Below, piece after piece: positions 1-7,754 of a stretch of 36,547 nt of DNA. The notes under the pieces are model-generated. The model did no database searches, was not told the DNA's origin, and saw nothing but the letters and a program-made list of their open reading frames with translations. The first letter of the stretch is position 1. Each line of letters starts with the position of its first letter. Location: contig JAQIBN010000167.1 of the NCBI GenBank assembly GCA_027859095.1, forward strand, positions 1 through 36,547, in the 5' to 3' direction. The position numbers were made by a program, and so were the translations under genes. Source of the stretch: Spirochaetia bacterium (GTDB lineage Bacteria > Spirochaetota > Spirochaetia > B11-G9).

Positions 1-119
1 ATCCAGATCAGCAAGCGGAATATTTGCTCAATACAGTTTACATAACGCTCAGCTTCCCCCCCGCCCACTGGCAAAACAATCAAACCAAGCCCATCCACCA
101 AATCAAATCCCAGAGGCAA
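1..119 (-). other. possible partial reading frame running off the left edge
   Basis: Reading leftward from a TTG at 119, the frame stays open for 39 codons to the window edge and gives a peptide containing LGFDLVDGLGLIVLPVGGGE. An AGGAGG lies at 122-127, just after the methyltransferase stop, but only 2 nt from the TTG, which is too close for a normal start. The next candidate start, a GTG at 96-98, is too far away. No family was recognised. The frame could be the start of a gene coupled to the upstream methyltransferase, or chance in GC-rich DNA. Confidence 0.2.
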
Positions 120-127
120 GACCTCCT

Positions 128-832
128 TTAGTAAATCCCCGGAAACAATCGATAACGCACGCGCTTTGCATAATCACCATAACCCGGCAACTCTTCCTGC
201 AGAGTCCGATCTTCCAGTGAGGTTCTGATCACCGTTATGATCAACGCAAGCACTGCCGGAATAAGTGTCCACACCGAGCCTAAGGCCAGCACAATGCCAA
301 ACAGTGGCAGAACACTCCCGGCATAACCCGGATGCCGCACAATCCGGTATGGACCACTGTCACACACCACATGCCCCCGATCCGCCTGAATACGCACTAC
401 GCCGGAGAAAAAGCGGTTCTCCAGCAATGCCCACACACCGAAAGAGTATCCCAAAGAGACCAGGATGAAGCCGAGTACGCTAAGCCATAAGGGAAATAAG
501 GGTGACCAGGCATAGTGGTGATCCAGCCCTGCAACAATTACAAGTGGGAAAACCAGACTCAGAGCCATTAGCGGAGCAAGCACCTTGTCCCAGGATTTCG
601 CGCTTTGGATCTTCTTTATATCTTGTCGTTCGGCCATCAAGCCCGGATGCCGCAGTTCCGCCCAAATGCGCCCCCCTGTGCCGGCAATAAAGAACACAAG
701 TGAATAGACCCAGGCCTGCCACCAGGCGAAGTCCCCTCCGCATAGCAAAAGAAGCAGGGGTACTAAGAGATACACCATAACTAATCTGATCCACTGGCGA
801 AGTGACACTGTTTTAACCTTTTCCGAAGACAT
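128..832 (-). CDS. isoprenylcysteine carboxyl methyltransferase (ICMT/PEMT)-family membrane protein
   Basis: This is a predicted integral membrane methyltransferase of 234 residues. Several hydrophobic helices fill the first two thirds. The C-terminal part carries the family signature: RHPGYAG, then an acidic LEDRTLQEELPGYGDYAKRV block and a YRLFPGIY end, which form the SAM-binding region in ICMT/PEMT proteins. The true substrate cannot be read from the sequence; bacterial members methylate lipids or unknown small molecules. The start at 832 is chosen over an ATG at 850 because a GGAGG lies 6 nt upstream of 832. Its base composition is visibly richer in GC than the genes from 1282 onward, so it may have a different origin. 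It is separated from the next gene by a repeat-bearing gap. Confidence 0.75.
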   Translation of the reverse strand: MSSEKVKTVSLRQWIRLVMVYLLVPLLLLLCGGDFAWWQAWVYSLVFFIAGTGGRIWAELRHPGLMAERQDIKKIQSAKSWDKVLAPLMALSLVFPLVIVAGLDHHYAWSPLFPLWLSVLGFILVSLGYSFGVWALLENRFFSGVVRIQADRGHVVCDSGPYRIVRHPGYAGSVLPLFGIVLALGSVWTLIPAVLALIITVIRTSLEDRTLQEELPGYGDYAKRVRYRLFPGIY

Positions 833-1090
833 ACCATTCCTCCAAATCATGTGATTTTTAATGAAAGCCCAACTATTGAGTATACTGAAAATAAGCAGGA
901 TAGCTTTGGTATAATGCTGACTTTTTGTTGAATGTCTACTTTATTTCCATAATATACAGGAATTATTTCTTGTATATTTTAATACGATTAACACTTATCA
1001 GCAATAATATTATTTAATTACAGAATTTTATCGAATTCTTGCCTCAATTCTTTTCCAAAAGCGTTATGGATTGTAGGGGCGCGACAGCGG

Positions 1091-1142
1091 TTTGTATTTA
1101 TTGTAGGGACAGGTCGCGACCTGTCTCTACAACAAATACAAA
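1091..1142. repeat. 52-nt near-perfect palindrome (MITE/REP-like)
   Basis: The arms 1091-1116 and 1117-1142 are reverse complements with 24 of 26 positions matching and no loop. The centre is AGGTCGCGACCT, flanked by TTGTAGGGAC on the left and GTCTCTACAA on the right, with TTTGTATTT/AAATACAAA at the outer ends. A partial copy of the left part (TTGTAGGGGCGCGAC, 1071-1085) precedes it. Short elements with TGTAGGGGC/TGTAGGGAC ends are widespread non-coding repeats in bacteria. This one could also act as a strong RNA hairpin downstream of the ABC operon. Confidence 0.75.
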
Positions 1143-1164
1143 CGGAACCCCCGGAAAGCCAGGT

Positions 1165-1205
1165 CCCTTTGTATGGGCGAATTCCATATTCGTCCATACA
1201 AAGGG
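1165..1205. repeat. second palindromic repeat, 18-bp arms
   Basis: The left arm CCCTTTGTATGGGCGAAT (1165-1182) pairs with the right arm ATTCGTCCATACAAAGGG (1188-1205) with one G.T-type mismatch and a 5-nt loop TCCAT. It lies 22 nt from the previous palindrome, so both may be parts of one composite repeat element. It sits downstream of the last gene of the minus-strand ABC operon and could also help terminate transcription. Confidence 0.7.
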
Positions 1206-1281
1206 AAACGCCCGGTATATTAAATAATTATATATAATCATTACGGTACCGGGTGGTTTACATTTAACAATTAAAGAAATT

Positions 1282-2124
1282 TTACTTAACCCCTCCAAAT
1301 GTAAGCCCGCTGATATAGTACTTCTGCAGCAACAGCGATAAAAGGATTACCGGGAATATCGCTATAACTCCCATGGCAGCCATATAAGTCCATCCCTGCT
1401 GAAGTATTCCGTATGTACTCAGCATGCCAAGAGGCAGAGTCGTAGTATCCGGAGATGTAAGTGTTAAAGCAAATAAAAAGTCATTCCAGGAAAAGATGAA
1501 TGCAAAAAGAGCAGAAGTTACAAGACCGGGTTTACTTAATGGAACTGCTATATATAAAAAGGCCTGCACCGGATTACATCCGTCAATACGACCGGAATCC
1601 TCCAGATCTGAAGGTATGGATTCAAAAATCCCACTCATGAGCCAAAAGGTAAACGCAGCATTGTAAACTGTGTCAATTAAAATTACAGCAGTTCTTGTTC
1701 CAAGGAGACCAAAGTTCTGCATTATTAAACGAAAGGGCATAACAAGAACAATTGTTGGTAATGCCCTTGTCAGAAGTATCATTATTAGTAAGAGTTTTTT
1801 ACCTCTAAAATTAATTCTTGAGAATGCATAACCAGCAGGAACACCTATAATAAGGGAAAGAATCATTGTACCTATAGATATTATTAAACTATTTGCAATC
1901 CAGCTGTTTATAGACATTTGAGTAAAAACATATTTAAAATTATCGATAATAAAAGCAGAAAATAATTTTGGAGGCAATTTGAACATTGCAATACGCTGAG
2001 ATAAAGAAGTTGAAAGAATCCAAACAACAGGCAGAGCAATAAATGCAAGAATAATTAAAATCAAAAATATTCTGAAAATATTAATAGTTGATTGTAAAGT
2101 ACCATTTCTACCGACGATAGCCAT
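1282..2124 (-). CDS. ABC sugar transporter permease, MalG-type (second permease)
   Basis: Inner-membrane permease of 280 residues, the usual size for the carbohydrate ABC (CUT1/MalG) family. Hydrophobic helices are evident from residue about 15 onward. The cytoplasmic EAA loop is at about residues 178-200, reading EDSGRIDGCNPVQAFLYIAV, so the usual EAA is replaced by EDS while the RIDG...P pattern is kept. It pairs with the MalF-type permease and the binding protein directly upstream; the start lies 1 nt after the preceding stop and has AAGGAG upstream. No ATP-binding subunit is encoded nearby, so a shared MsmK/UgpC-type ATPase from elsewhere is expected. The transported substrate is not known; neighbouring kinase, aldolase and dehydrogenase genes point to a sugar or polyol. 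Confidence 0.9.
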   Translation of the reverse strand: MAIVGRNGTLQSTINIFRIFLILIILAFIALPVVWILSTSLSQRIAMFKLPPKLFSAFIIDNFKYVFTQMSINSWIANSLIISIGTMILSLIIGVPAGYAFSRINFRGKKLLLIMILLTRALPTIVLVMPFRLIMQNFGLLGTRTAVILIDTVYNAAFTFWLMSGIFESIPSDLEDSGRIDGCNPVQAFLYIAVPLSKPGLVTSALFAFIFSWNDFLFALTLTSPDTTTLPLGMLSTYGILQQGWTYMAAMGVIAIFPVILLSLLLQKYYISGLTFGGVK

Positions 2125-2125
2125 A

Positions 2126-3016
2126 TTATAACTTCTCCTTTTGATAGATGAATTTGATAAAAAATATTCCTATAATTACACCAATAATCAAAAGAACATT
2201 AGATAGAGCAGCAGCATAACCTATCCTTAGCTGATTCATTCCAACTTCATAAATTCTTAAATTTGCAACTGTAGTGGATGTACCAGGTCCACCCCCTGTA
2301 ATAGCCCAGATAATATCAAATACTTTCAGGGCGTCCAGAGATCTGATAAGAAGTGCAACTAATAAGGTTGGTCTTAAAAGAGGAAGTGTAATTTTGAAAA
2401 ATATGGGAACCTCTCCAGCTCCATCAATTCTTGCAGCTTCATATGGTTCTGTTGGAAGACTCTTAAGACCGGCAAGGATAATTATTACCATAAGGGGAGT
2501 CCATTCCCAAATATCAACAACAACAATAGACCCAAGAGCCAATGACCTCTCTACAATTAATCCTCTGCCTATATCTATACCAAATTTTCTTAAATAATAA
2601 GTTATCATTCCCAAATCGGGATGATACAGGGATTTCCATACCAAACCGGCAACCAAAGGAGTAAACACTGTCGGGATTAGAATGAAAGTCCTTATAATTT
2701 CCATTACTCGATTTTCATGATTTAATAGAAATGCTATAAGCATTCCAAAAACAACTTCTACCGATACAGCAGAAAATACAAATATTAAAGTAGTAACTAA
2801 GGAATTTAAAAACTGAGTATCAGCGAGCATTTCTCTGTAATTCGATACACCGTTATAAATAGGGGTGCGCCCAAGTTTCAGTTCAAAAAAACCAATAAAA
2901 ATATTGTATATAACCGGATAAAGGAAAAAAACAACCATATATACTGTGATGGGTACAAGAAACCACATCAGAGTACTTTTCTTTTTATCGATCGATAATA
3001 TTCCGCTTATAGTCAT
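2126..3016 (-). CDS. ABC sugar transporter permease, MalF-type (first permease)
   Basis: Membrane permease of 296 residues with an N-terminal cytoplasmic stretch (MTISGILSIDKKKS) and about six hydrophobic helices. The EAA loop reads EAARIDGAGEVPIFFKITLP at about residues 192-211, the classic ATPase contact site. It forms the heterodimeric channel with the following permease. AGGGGAG precedes the ATG. It is separated from the binding-protein gene by a short gap with a hairpin terminator, so it is probably expressed at a lower level than the binding protein. Confidence 0.9.
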   Translation of the reverse strand: MTISGILSIDKKKSTLMWFLVPITVYMVVFFLYPVIYNIFIGFFELKLGRTPIYNGVSNYREMLADTQFLNSLVTTLIFVFSAVSVEVVFGMLIAFLLNHENRVMEIIRTFILIPTVFTPLVAGLVWKSLYHPDLGMITYYLRKFGIDIGRGLIVERSLALGSIVVVDIWEWTPLMVIIILAGLKSLPTEPYEAARIDGAGEVPIFFKITLPLLRPTLLVALLIRSLDALKVFDIIWAITGGGPGTSTTVANLRIYEVGMNQLRIGYAAALSNVLLIIGVIIGIFFIKFIYQKEKL

Positions 3017-3033
3017 TCAATCTCCCCTAAAAA

Positions 3034-3056
3034 GGCCGGATGAAAAACATCCGGCC
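3034..3056 (-). terminator. hairpin terminator/attenuator between binding-protein and permease genes
   Basis: A perfect 9-bp GC-rich stem (GGCCGGATG 3034-3042 with CATCCGGCC 3048-3056) with a 5-nt loop is followed, in the direction of transcription (minus), by TTTTT. It lies 41 nt after the binding-protein stop and just before the ribosome site of the first permease. This is the arrangement of a partial intra-operon terminator that raises the ratio of binding protein to permeases. Confidence 0.75.
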
Positions 3057-3096
3057 ACAAAATATGCTACATTCAGCTTATAATTACAGGTAAACC

Positions 3097-4443
3097 TTAT
3101 TTCATAAAGGCTTTAATATCTGCAGCTGCAAGATCAAGAGCTTCTTTAACTCCAAGTTCATGTGTAATAGCCTGATTAATTCTTAATCCAAGAACGTCCT
3201 GTATTTGACTGTATTCTGGAACTCTTGGACGGTAATCGCCATCTCCATTCTGAAAAACTGTAAGAACATCAGCTAACCATGGCATTTCTGAATTAAGTTC
3301 AGGATCAGTAAGTGTAGAAAGCCTTATTGGAGCACCATTATTTCTTGTCCAGTCTTTTTGAGCTTGTTTACTGGTTACATATTTAATAAATTCCCAGGAA
3401 ATTTCAGCGTTTTCTTCTGAAGAATCTGCATTAATAGAAACTCCCCAGCCACCAACACCATAACCGGCATCTGCACCGGAAACTTTAGGAGGAACAGCCA
3501 TACCTGTTTTTCCTGCTACCATCGAGATTGATTCATCCTCATATCCAGCTCTTGCAATACTCCAGGATGACTGTGATACTGTCTGACCTGTTCTGTATGA
3601 AGTTTCCCTGCTGTCCCACCAATAACCGATGGCACCGGCAGGAGCCCATTTATCAAACATTTCTACAAAAAATTCCAATGATTCAACACATTCTGCACTA
3701 TTTACAGTTACCTCTCCTGCAGAGTTGAATATCTGACCACCGAAGCCTCTCATATATTCCATCCAGTCCTGAGCAACAGCCGGGCCTCTTGCACCACAGG
3801 CTACAAGACCATACATATTTTCATCTGGTCGTGTAAAAAAAGCGGAGATATCACTAAGTTGCTTAAAAGTTTCAGCAGGAGCCAGATCATATCCATACTT
3901 TGCTTTAAATGCAGCTTTTTCACCTGAATCTTCAAATAAATCTTTTCGATAGATCATACTATTTGCATATGCAGATAAAGGATAACCAATCTGTTTACCA
4001 TTCCAGTCACCCATTACCCAGAGGATTGGCAAAATATCATCATAATCAATTTCTGCCTTATCTCTGTTTATCCATGCAGTCAGGTCCTTTGTCCAGCCTT
4101 CCTGTTCGAACTGGCCGGTCCATACAATATCCATTGTTGCAAGATCATATTCAGCAGATCCAGTTGCAAAATCCTGAGTTATTTTCTGCATCAATTCAAC
4201 ATAACCAAGAATATCGATACGCACATCCGCACCGGTTTCCATCATAAACTCTTTGCTGAAAACTTTTAGTTGATCAGCAAACTGTTCCGCTGCTACTGCA
4301 AAGTGGATGACAGCACCTTCATAAGGCAGGGCCTTCTCCATAACAGGAGCTTCAGCTGCCTCTTCTGTTTTCCCACCTGCAAAAGCCATCACACAAATAA
4401 GAAGCATGATTGAAACGAATAACAAACCTTTACTCTTTCTCAT
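3097..4443 (-). CDS. extracellular sugar-type solute-binding protein of the ABC importer
   Basis: Periplasmic binding protein of 448 residues (family 1 solute-binding, MalE-like). The N-terminus is a signal peptide: MRKSKG, a hydrophobic core, then AFAGGKTEEAAEAP. There is no lipobox cysteine; this AFAGG-type junction is common in spirochaete binding proteins. The mature part has the family features: a YDLATMDIVWTGQFEQEG ligand-hinge region, GKQIGYPL, and a MYGL...WMEYMRGFGG segment. It is likely anchored or free in the periplasm and feeds the two permeases encoded just downstream. GGAGAGG precedes the ATG. A TATTAT -10-like box lies upstream (4457-4462), so it may also have its own weak promoter. 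The ligand is unknown. Confidence 0.88.
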   Translation of the reverse strand: MRKSKGLLFVSIMLLICVMAFAGGKTEEAAEAPVMEKALPYEGAVIHFAVAAEQFADQLKVFSKEFMMETGADVRIDILGYVELMQKITQDFATGSAEYDLATMDIVWTGQFEQEGWTKDLTAWINRDKAEIDYDDILPILWVMGDWNGKQIGYPLSAYANSMIYRKDLFEDSGEKAAFKAKYGYDLAPAETFKQLSDISAFFTRPDENMYGLVACGARGPAVAQDWMEYMRGFGGQIFNSAGEVTVNSAECVESLEFFVEMFDKWAPAGAIGYWWDSRETSYRTGQTVSQSSWSIARAGYEDESISMVAGKTGMAVPPKVSGADAGYGVGGWGVSINADSSEENAEISWEFIKYVTSKQAQKDWTRNNGAPIRLSTLTDPELNSEMPWLADVLTVFQNGDGDYRPRVPEYSQIQDVLGLRINQAITHELGVKEALDLAAADIKAFMK

Positions 4444-4507
4444 TTTCCTCTCCTATAATATTTTTTCTATCCTGAAGTCCAATACTCAAGTACAGCCGGG
4501 ATAGGGT

Positions 4508-5536
4508 CTAAAAATTTATTGCAACCCGGAATGTATCCGGATCAATAGCACTTTCCATAGCCTTCTGTGCATCACTAATATTCCATTCTTCCGTCAGGAA
4601 CTCTTTGACATCTATCAAATTGTTGGAAAGAAGCCTGGATGCAGTATAGAAATCAACAATTGAAGGGCTGTAAGATCCGGTAATAACATATTCTCCATAA
4701 TGAATTGCATTTGGATCGATTGAAATAGGATCGTTGGGGTGAAATGAACCGTAATACACAATGGTTCCCATTTTCTTTAAAAATTTAACCGCAGCCTCTG
4801 CTATGAAAGACTTAGCTGCAGTAAAAAATATATATTCAGCCCCAAGGCCGTCTGTAATATCCTTAACAATTAATTCTGCATTATCATTTATTGGGTCAAC
4901 AGTAAAATGAGCTCCCGCTTTTTCTGCAATTTTCCTTCTATCCTCTCTGGGTTCAATTACTATTACCCTGCAACCCCGTAAAAGAGATAGTTTCAGATGA
5001 AGCATTCCCATTATTCCTGCACCAATAACCACAACAGTCTCTCCGAAATCCGGATTTACTCTTTTAAGACTGTGGACACAACATGCAAGGGGTTCAGTAA
5101 ATGCAGCATGGGTATAGGGTATTTTATCGGAAACCAAAAATACTTTTCCAACATCCATAGCTATAAATTCTGCAAGTCCGCCACTTGAGCCAATATTACT
5201 ATAAACTCTTTTTTCAGGTGTTCCACTGCAAAGATTATTAAAACCCTGATAACAAAAGGAACAATGACCACAGTCATCAAGGGTTTTGAATACAACCCTG
5301 TCCCCTACTTTAAATGTTGTAATTGTTTCATCTGGTATTGAAATTATTTCCCCAGCAGCCTCGTGACCGGGAATAAATGGAAGTGTCATACTGGATTCAC
5401 CGGAAAAGATCCTTTGCTCCCAGGTGCATAAGAGACAACTGTGTATTTTAATAAGAACCTGTCCATGTCTGGCAACAGGTGCTTCAACTTCGACTATTTC
5501 CACCTCTTTTTTATTTGTTACAGCTACAGCTTTCAT
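4508..5536 (-). CDS. zinc-dependent alcohol/polyol dehydrogenase (MDR family)
   Basis: NAD(P)-dependent medium-chain dehydrogenase of 342 residues resembling sorbitol/threonine dehydrogenases. The catalytic-zinc region is visible (SCLLCTWEQ cysteine, GHEAAGE histidine and glutamate). The structural-zinc lobe has four cysteines in DCGHCSFCYQGFNNLC, and the Rossmann motif is VVIGAGIMGM. The start at 5536 is chosen over the upstream in-frame ATG at 5626 because MKAVAVTNKKEVEIVE is the usual family beginning. Its ATG overlaps the aldolase stop as ATGA, so translation is probably coupled. In this operon it most plausibly oxidises a polyol or sugar alcohol to a ketose for the kinase. The exact substrate is inferred from context only. 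Confidence 0.85.
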   Translation of the reverse strand: MKAVAVTNKKEVEIVEVEAPVARHGQVLIKIHSCLLCTWEQRIFSGESSMTLPFIPGHEAAGEIISIPDETITTFKVGDRVVFKTLDDCGHCSFCYQGFNNLCSGTPEKRVYSNIGSSGGLAEFIAMDVGKVFLVSDKIPYTHAAFTEPLACCVHSLKRVNPDFGETVVVIGAGIMGMLHLKLSLLRGCRVIVIEPREDRRKIAEKAGAHFTVDPINDNAELIVKDITDGLGAEYIFFTAAKSFIAEAAVKFLKKMGTIVYYGSFHPNDPISIDPNAIHYGEYVITGSYSPSIVDFYTASRLLSNNLIDVKEFLTEEWNISDAQKAMESAIDPDTFRVAINF

Positions 5537-6303
5537 AGATTCATACCTACCTCTGAAGCAGTTTTGCCGTTGTGAACCAGTTCCACAAATGCAGCAGTTA
5601 ATGCACCCGGATCCGGGTGTTTCCAAACGTTTCTACCAACAGCAACACCACTGGCACCAGCTTCCATTGCTTTCTCAATAACAACAAACAGATCATTTAG
5701 ATTCTTTACTTTAGCCCCGCCAAGTACGATAACGGGCTTGAAGCAGCCCTCAACTATAGTTCTGAATTCTTTGACTGTACCTACAAAACTGGTTTTAATA
5801 ATATCCGCACCAAGTTCAGCTCCAATCCTTGCAGCCAGGCGAATAGTTTCTACATTTTTTTCTGGTTTCGGGGAGAAAGCTCCTGGCAGCATTTCGGCAA
5901 GTAAGGGCATACCCCAGCTGTGGGCTTCTGCTGCAAGCTCGGAAATAGTTGTCAGGGTATCAATTTCATTGGGAGCACCTGGAAAACCCATACAGGCCAG
6001 GCAGTCCGCACCGTTTCTAACAGCATCTTCGGGATCAAGTATCCGGTTTCCAGTCTGAAAAGATGATAACTCGGAATTACCTCCATCCATTCTAAGAATT
6101 AATCCGGTTCCCTTTAATTCTTCAACATAATTTCTTGCCATACCGTATCCGCAAAGTACGGCATCTGCACCGCCCTTTACGATAGAAGAAAGAATACCTG
6201 ATGTATCATTAAGTCCAGGCAGTACATTCATACTTAATCCATGATCCAATGCCACTATTACAGATTTCTTATCATCTCTAAAAATATTTCCAAGTCTTCG
6301 CAT
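5533..6303 (-). CDS. DhnA/LsrF-type class I aldolase
   Basis: TIM-barrel class I (Schiff-base) aldolase of 256 residues, in the DeoC/FbaB/LsrF superfamily. The start of the barrel reads VIVALDHGLSMN. The Schiff-base lysine is Lys170 in GADIIKTSFVG, and the phosphate-binding loops IVLGGAK and GVAVGRNVWKHP are present. Relatives include fructose-bisphosphate aldolase, LsrF and 2-amino-3,7-dideoxy-heptulosonate synthase. Position between an FGGY kinase and a polyol dehydrogenase suggests cleavage of a phosphorylated ketose. AAGGAG precedes the ATG, 12 nt after the kinase stop. The specific substrate cannot be assigned. Confidence 0.82.
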   Translation of the reverse strand: MRRLGNIFRDDKKSVIVALDHGLSMNVLPGLNDTSGILSSIVKGGADAVLCGYGMARNYVEELKGTGLILRMDGGNSELSSFQTGNRILDPEDAVRNGADCLACMGFPGAPNEIDTLTTISELAAEAHSWGMPLLAEMLPGAFSPKPEKNVETIRLAARIGAELGADIIKTSFVGTVKEFRTIVEGCFKPVIVLGGAKVKNLNDLFVVIEKAMEAGASGVAVGRNVWKHPDPGALTAAFVELVHNGKTASEVGMNL

Positions 6304-6314
6304 TTACTACTCCT

Positions 6315-7745
6315 TTAGCAAAGTTTTTTTAGTTTCCTCTTAATATTAAATAATTTATGGGTGCTGTCCTTTAAATTTGAGTAGGATTCTGAATACACAA
6401 AATAAAGCTGCTCCCAAATATCACTGTATGTATTATCTGGATAAACTTCAAAATTGATTTCTACCCATCTCTCAGTTAATTCATTTACACTGCCCTCTTT
6501 GCAGGCAAAGGAAGCAAGAATAAGTGCTCCAAGGGCAGCCCCTTCGGTCTCGGCCATAGAGATATATTTCAGACCTGTAATGTTTGCCTTGTACTGGAGT
6601 AATGCCCTGTTGTTTGAACCTCCACCAACTGCCCGGATAGATCTGTTTTTATAAGCTCCTGCTTTTTCTGCAAGTTCAATACATTGTCTTGTACCAAAGG
6701 AAACTCCCTGAAGAACAGCTTTTATTAAATCCAACCTTTGGGTTTCAGAACTTAATCCCAGAAATGCCCCGGAGGCTTCTTCATCCCAGACGGGACTTCG
6801 CTCTCCATCGAGATAGGGAAGATAGACTAGAGGCAGTGGTATACAGGAATCAATTTTACCTATTTCATCCATATCAATGTTCAGGATATTTTTCATCCAA
6901 TCAATGGAAGTTCCTGTAGATGACATAGTTTCAATATCCAGGGATTTACCCGGTATTACATGACTGAGTTTTGAATCTTTTCCATTTCTGCAGCAGGTAA
7001 TACAAGTGGATGTTCCGGATCCGTCCACCAGCATCCCCTCCTCTATAGCTCCGGCACCAAGGGCCTCACACCAGGCATCCGGTCCTCCGCATATTATGGG
7101 GATATTATTATTTATCCCACATTTTTCTGCAAAATCTCCGGTAGTCATGCCTGCTGACTCCCATGATTCGATAATCTCAGGAAAGGTATCCAGGGGTATT
7201 CCCGTGGAAAAGGTATCAAACAATCTGTTTACAGGATTAAAGAAAGCTAGTGTTGAAGCTGTGGGATAATCGATTATCATCCTTCCGGTTAGAAGAAAAA
7301 TCACATAATCTTTAGGATATAAGGCTTTAATACTCCCGGAAAAAAGTTCCTTTCTCTCCTTGAAAAGTTTGTAAAGCTTTGCTTCAAAACATGTGCCGTC
7401 TTTTTCAAATCCCTTGACTAAAGATTTTAAAGTATTGGCAGCTTCAGAAGCACTGCTGTCCTGCCAGGTTATAATATCTGTAAGAGTTTCTCCATGACTG
7501 GAAACAAGGACTAAACTCGGACCATGGCCACTAAAACCAATACCTTCAATCTCATCATTAGTTTCTAAACTGTAATGGGATATTTTTTTAATAAATTTTA
7601 ATACTGATTGCCTGAACAGTTCACTCCTATGGTGTCCACCAGAGAACATTCCCTCTTCATATTTTTGAGTAAGAGTATATGGACCAGATTTAAGTCCCAA
7701 TACTGCTTTTAAGCTACCAGTTCCTATATCAATACCCACGTACAT
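6315..7745 (-). CDS. FGGY-family carbohydrate kinase (xylulokinase-like)
   Basis: Sugar kinase of 476 residues with the two actin-like domains of the FGGY family. The N-terminal phosphate loop reads MYVGIDIGTGSLKAVL. The substrate region has GIGFSGHGPSLVL and ITWQDSSASEAA. The second domain has the phosphate-2 motif LVDGSGTST and the C-terminal adenosine motif RAVGGGSNNRALLQYKAN. The closest resemblance is to xylulokinase and similar ketose kinases. It is slightly shorter than typical xylulokinase (about 480-500). GAGGA lies upstream of the ATG, 9 nt after the regulator stop. In context it phosphorylates the imported sugar or the ketose made by the dehydrogenase. Confidence 0.85.
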   Translation of the reverse strand: MYVGIDIGTGSLKAVLGLKSGPYTLTQKYEEGMFSGGHHRSELFRQSVLKFIKKISHYSLETNDEIEGIGFSGHGPSLVLVSSHGETLTDIITWQDSSASEAANTLKSLVKGFEKDGTCFEAKLYKLFKERKELFSGSIKALYPKDYVIFLLTGRMIIDYPTASTLAFFNPVNRLFDTFSTGIPLDTFPEIIESWESAGMTTGDFAEKCGINNNIPIICGGPDAWCEALGAGAIEEGMLVDGSGTSTCITCCRNGKDSKLSHVIPGKSLDIETMSSTGTSIDWMKNILNIDMDEIGKIDSCIPLPLVYLPYLDGERSPVWDEEASGAFLGLSSETQRLDLIKAVLQGVSFGTRQCIELAEKAGAYKNRSIRAVGGGSNNRALLQYKANITGLKYISMAETEGAALGALILASFACKEGSVNELTERWVEINFEVYPDNTYSDIWEQLYFVYSESYSNLKDSTHKLFNIKRKLKKLC

Positions 7746-7754
7746 CTTTATTCC

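Larger units (their letters stand above)
851..1281. other. 431-nt intergenic gap with AT-rich half and palindromic repeats
   Basis: The stretch 851-1070 is AT-rich, and I see no gene in it and no clear promoter. The stretch 1071-1260 is GC-rich and holds two long palindromes (described separately) and a weaker CCCGGTA/TACCGGG pair (1211-1217 with 1247-1253, 29-nt loop) that may end transcription of the ABC transporter operon. Short open frames across this repeat region are by-products of the palindromes. Confidence 0.6.

Noticed and set aside
1039-1298. Short open frames on both strands in the 1 kb gap
   Set aside because: They run through the palindromic repeats, which creates mirror-image peptides on the two strands.
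1282-4443. ABC importer judged incomplete or broken because no ATPase is encoded
   Set aside because: CUT1 importers often share one ATPase encoded elsewhere, and all three genes here are intact.
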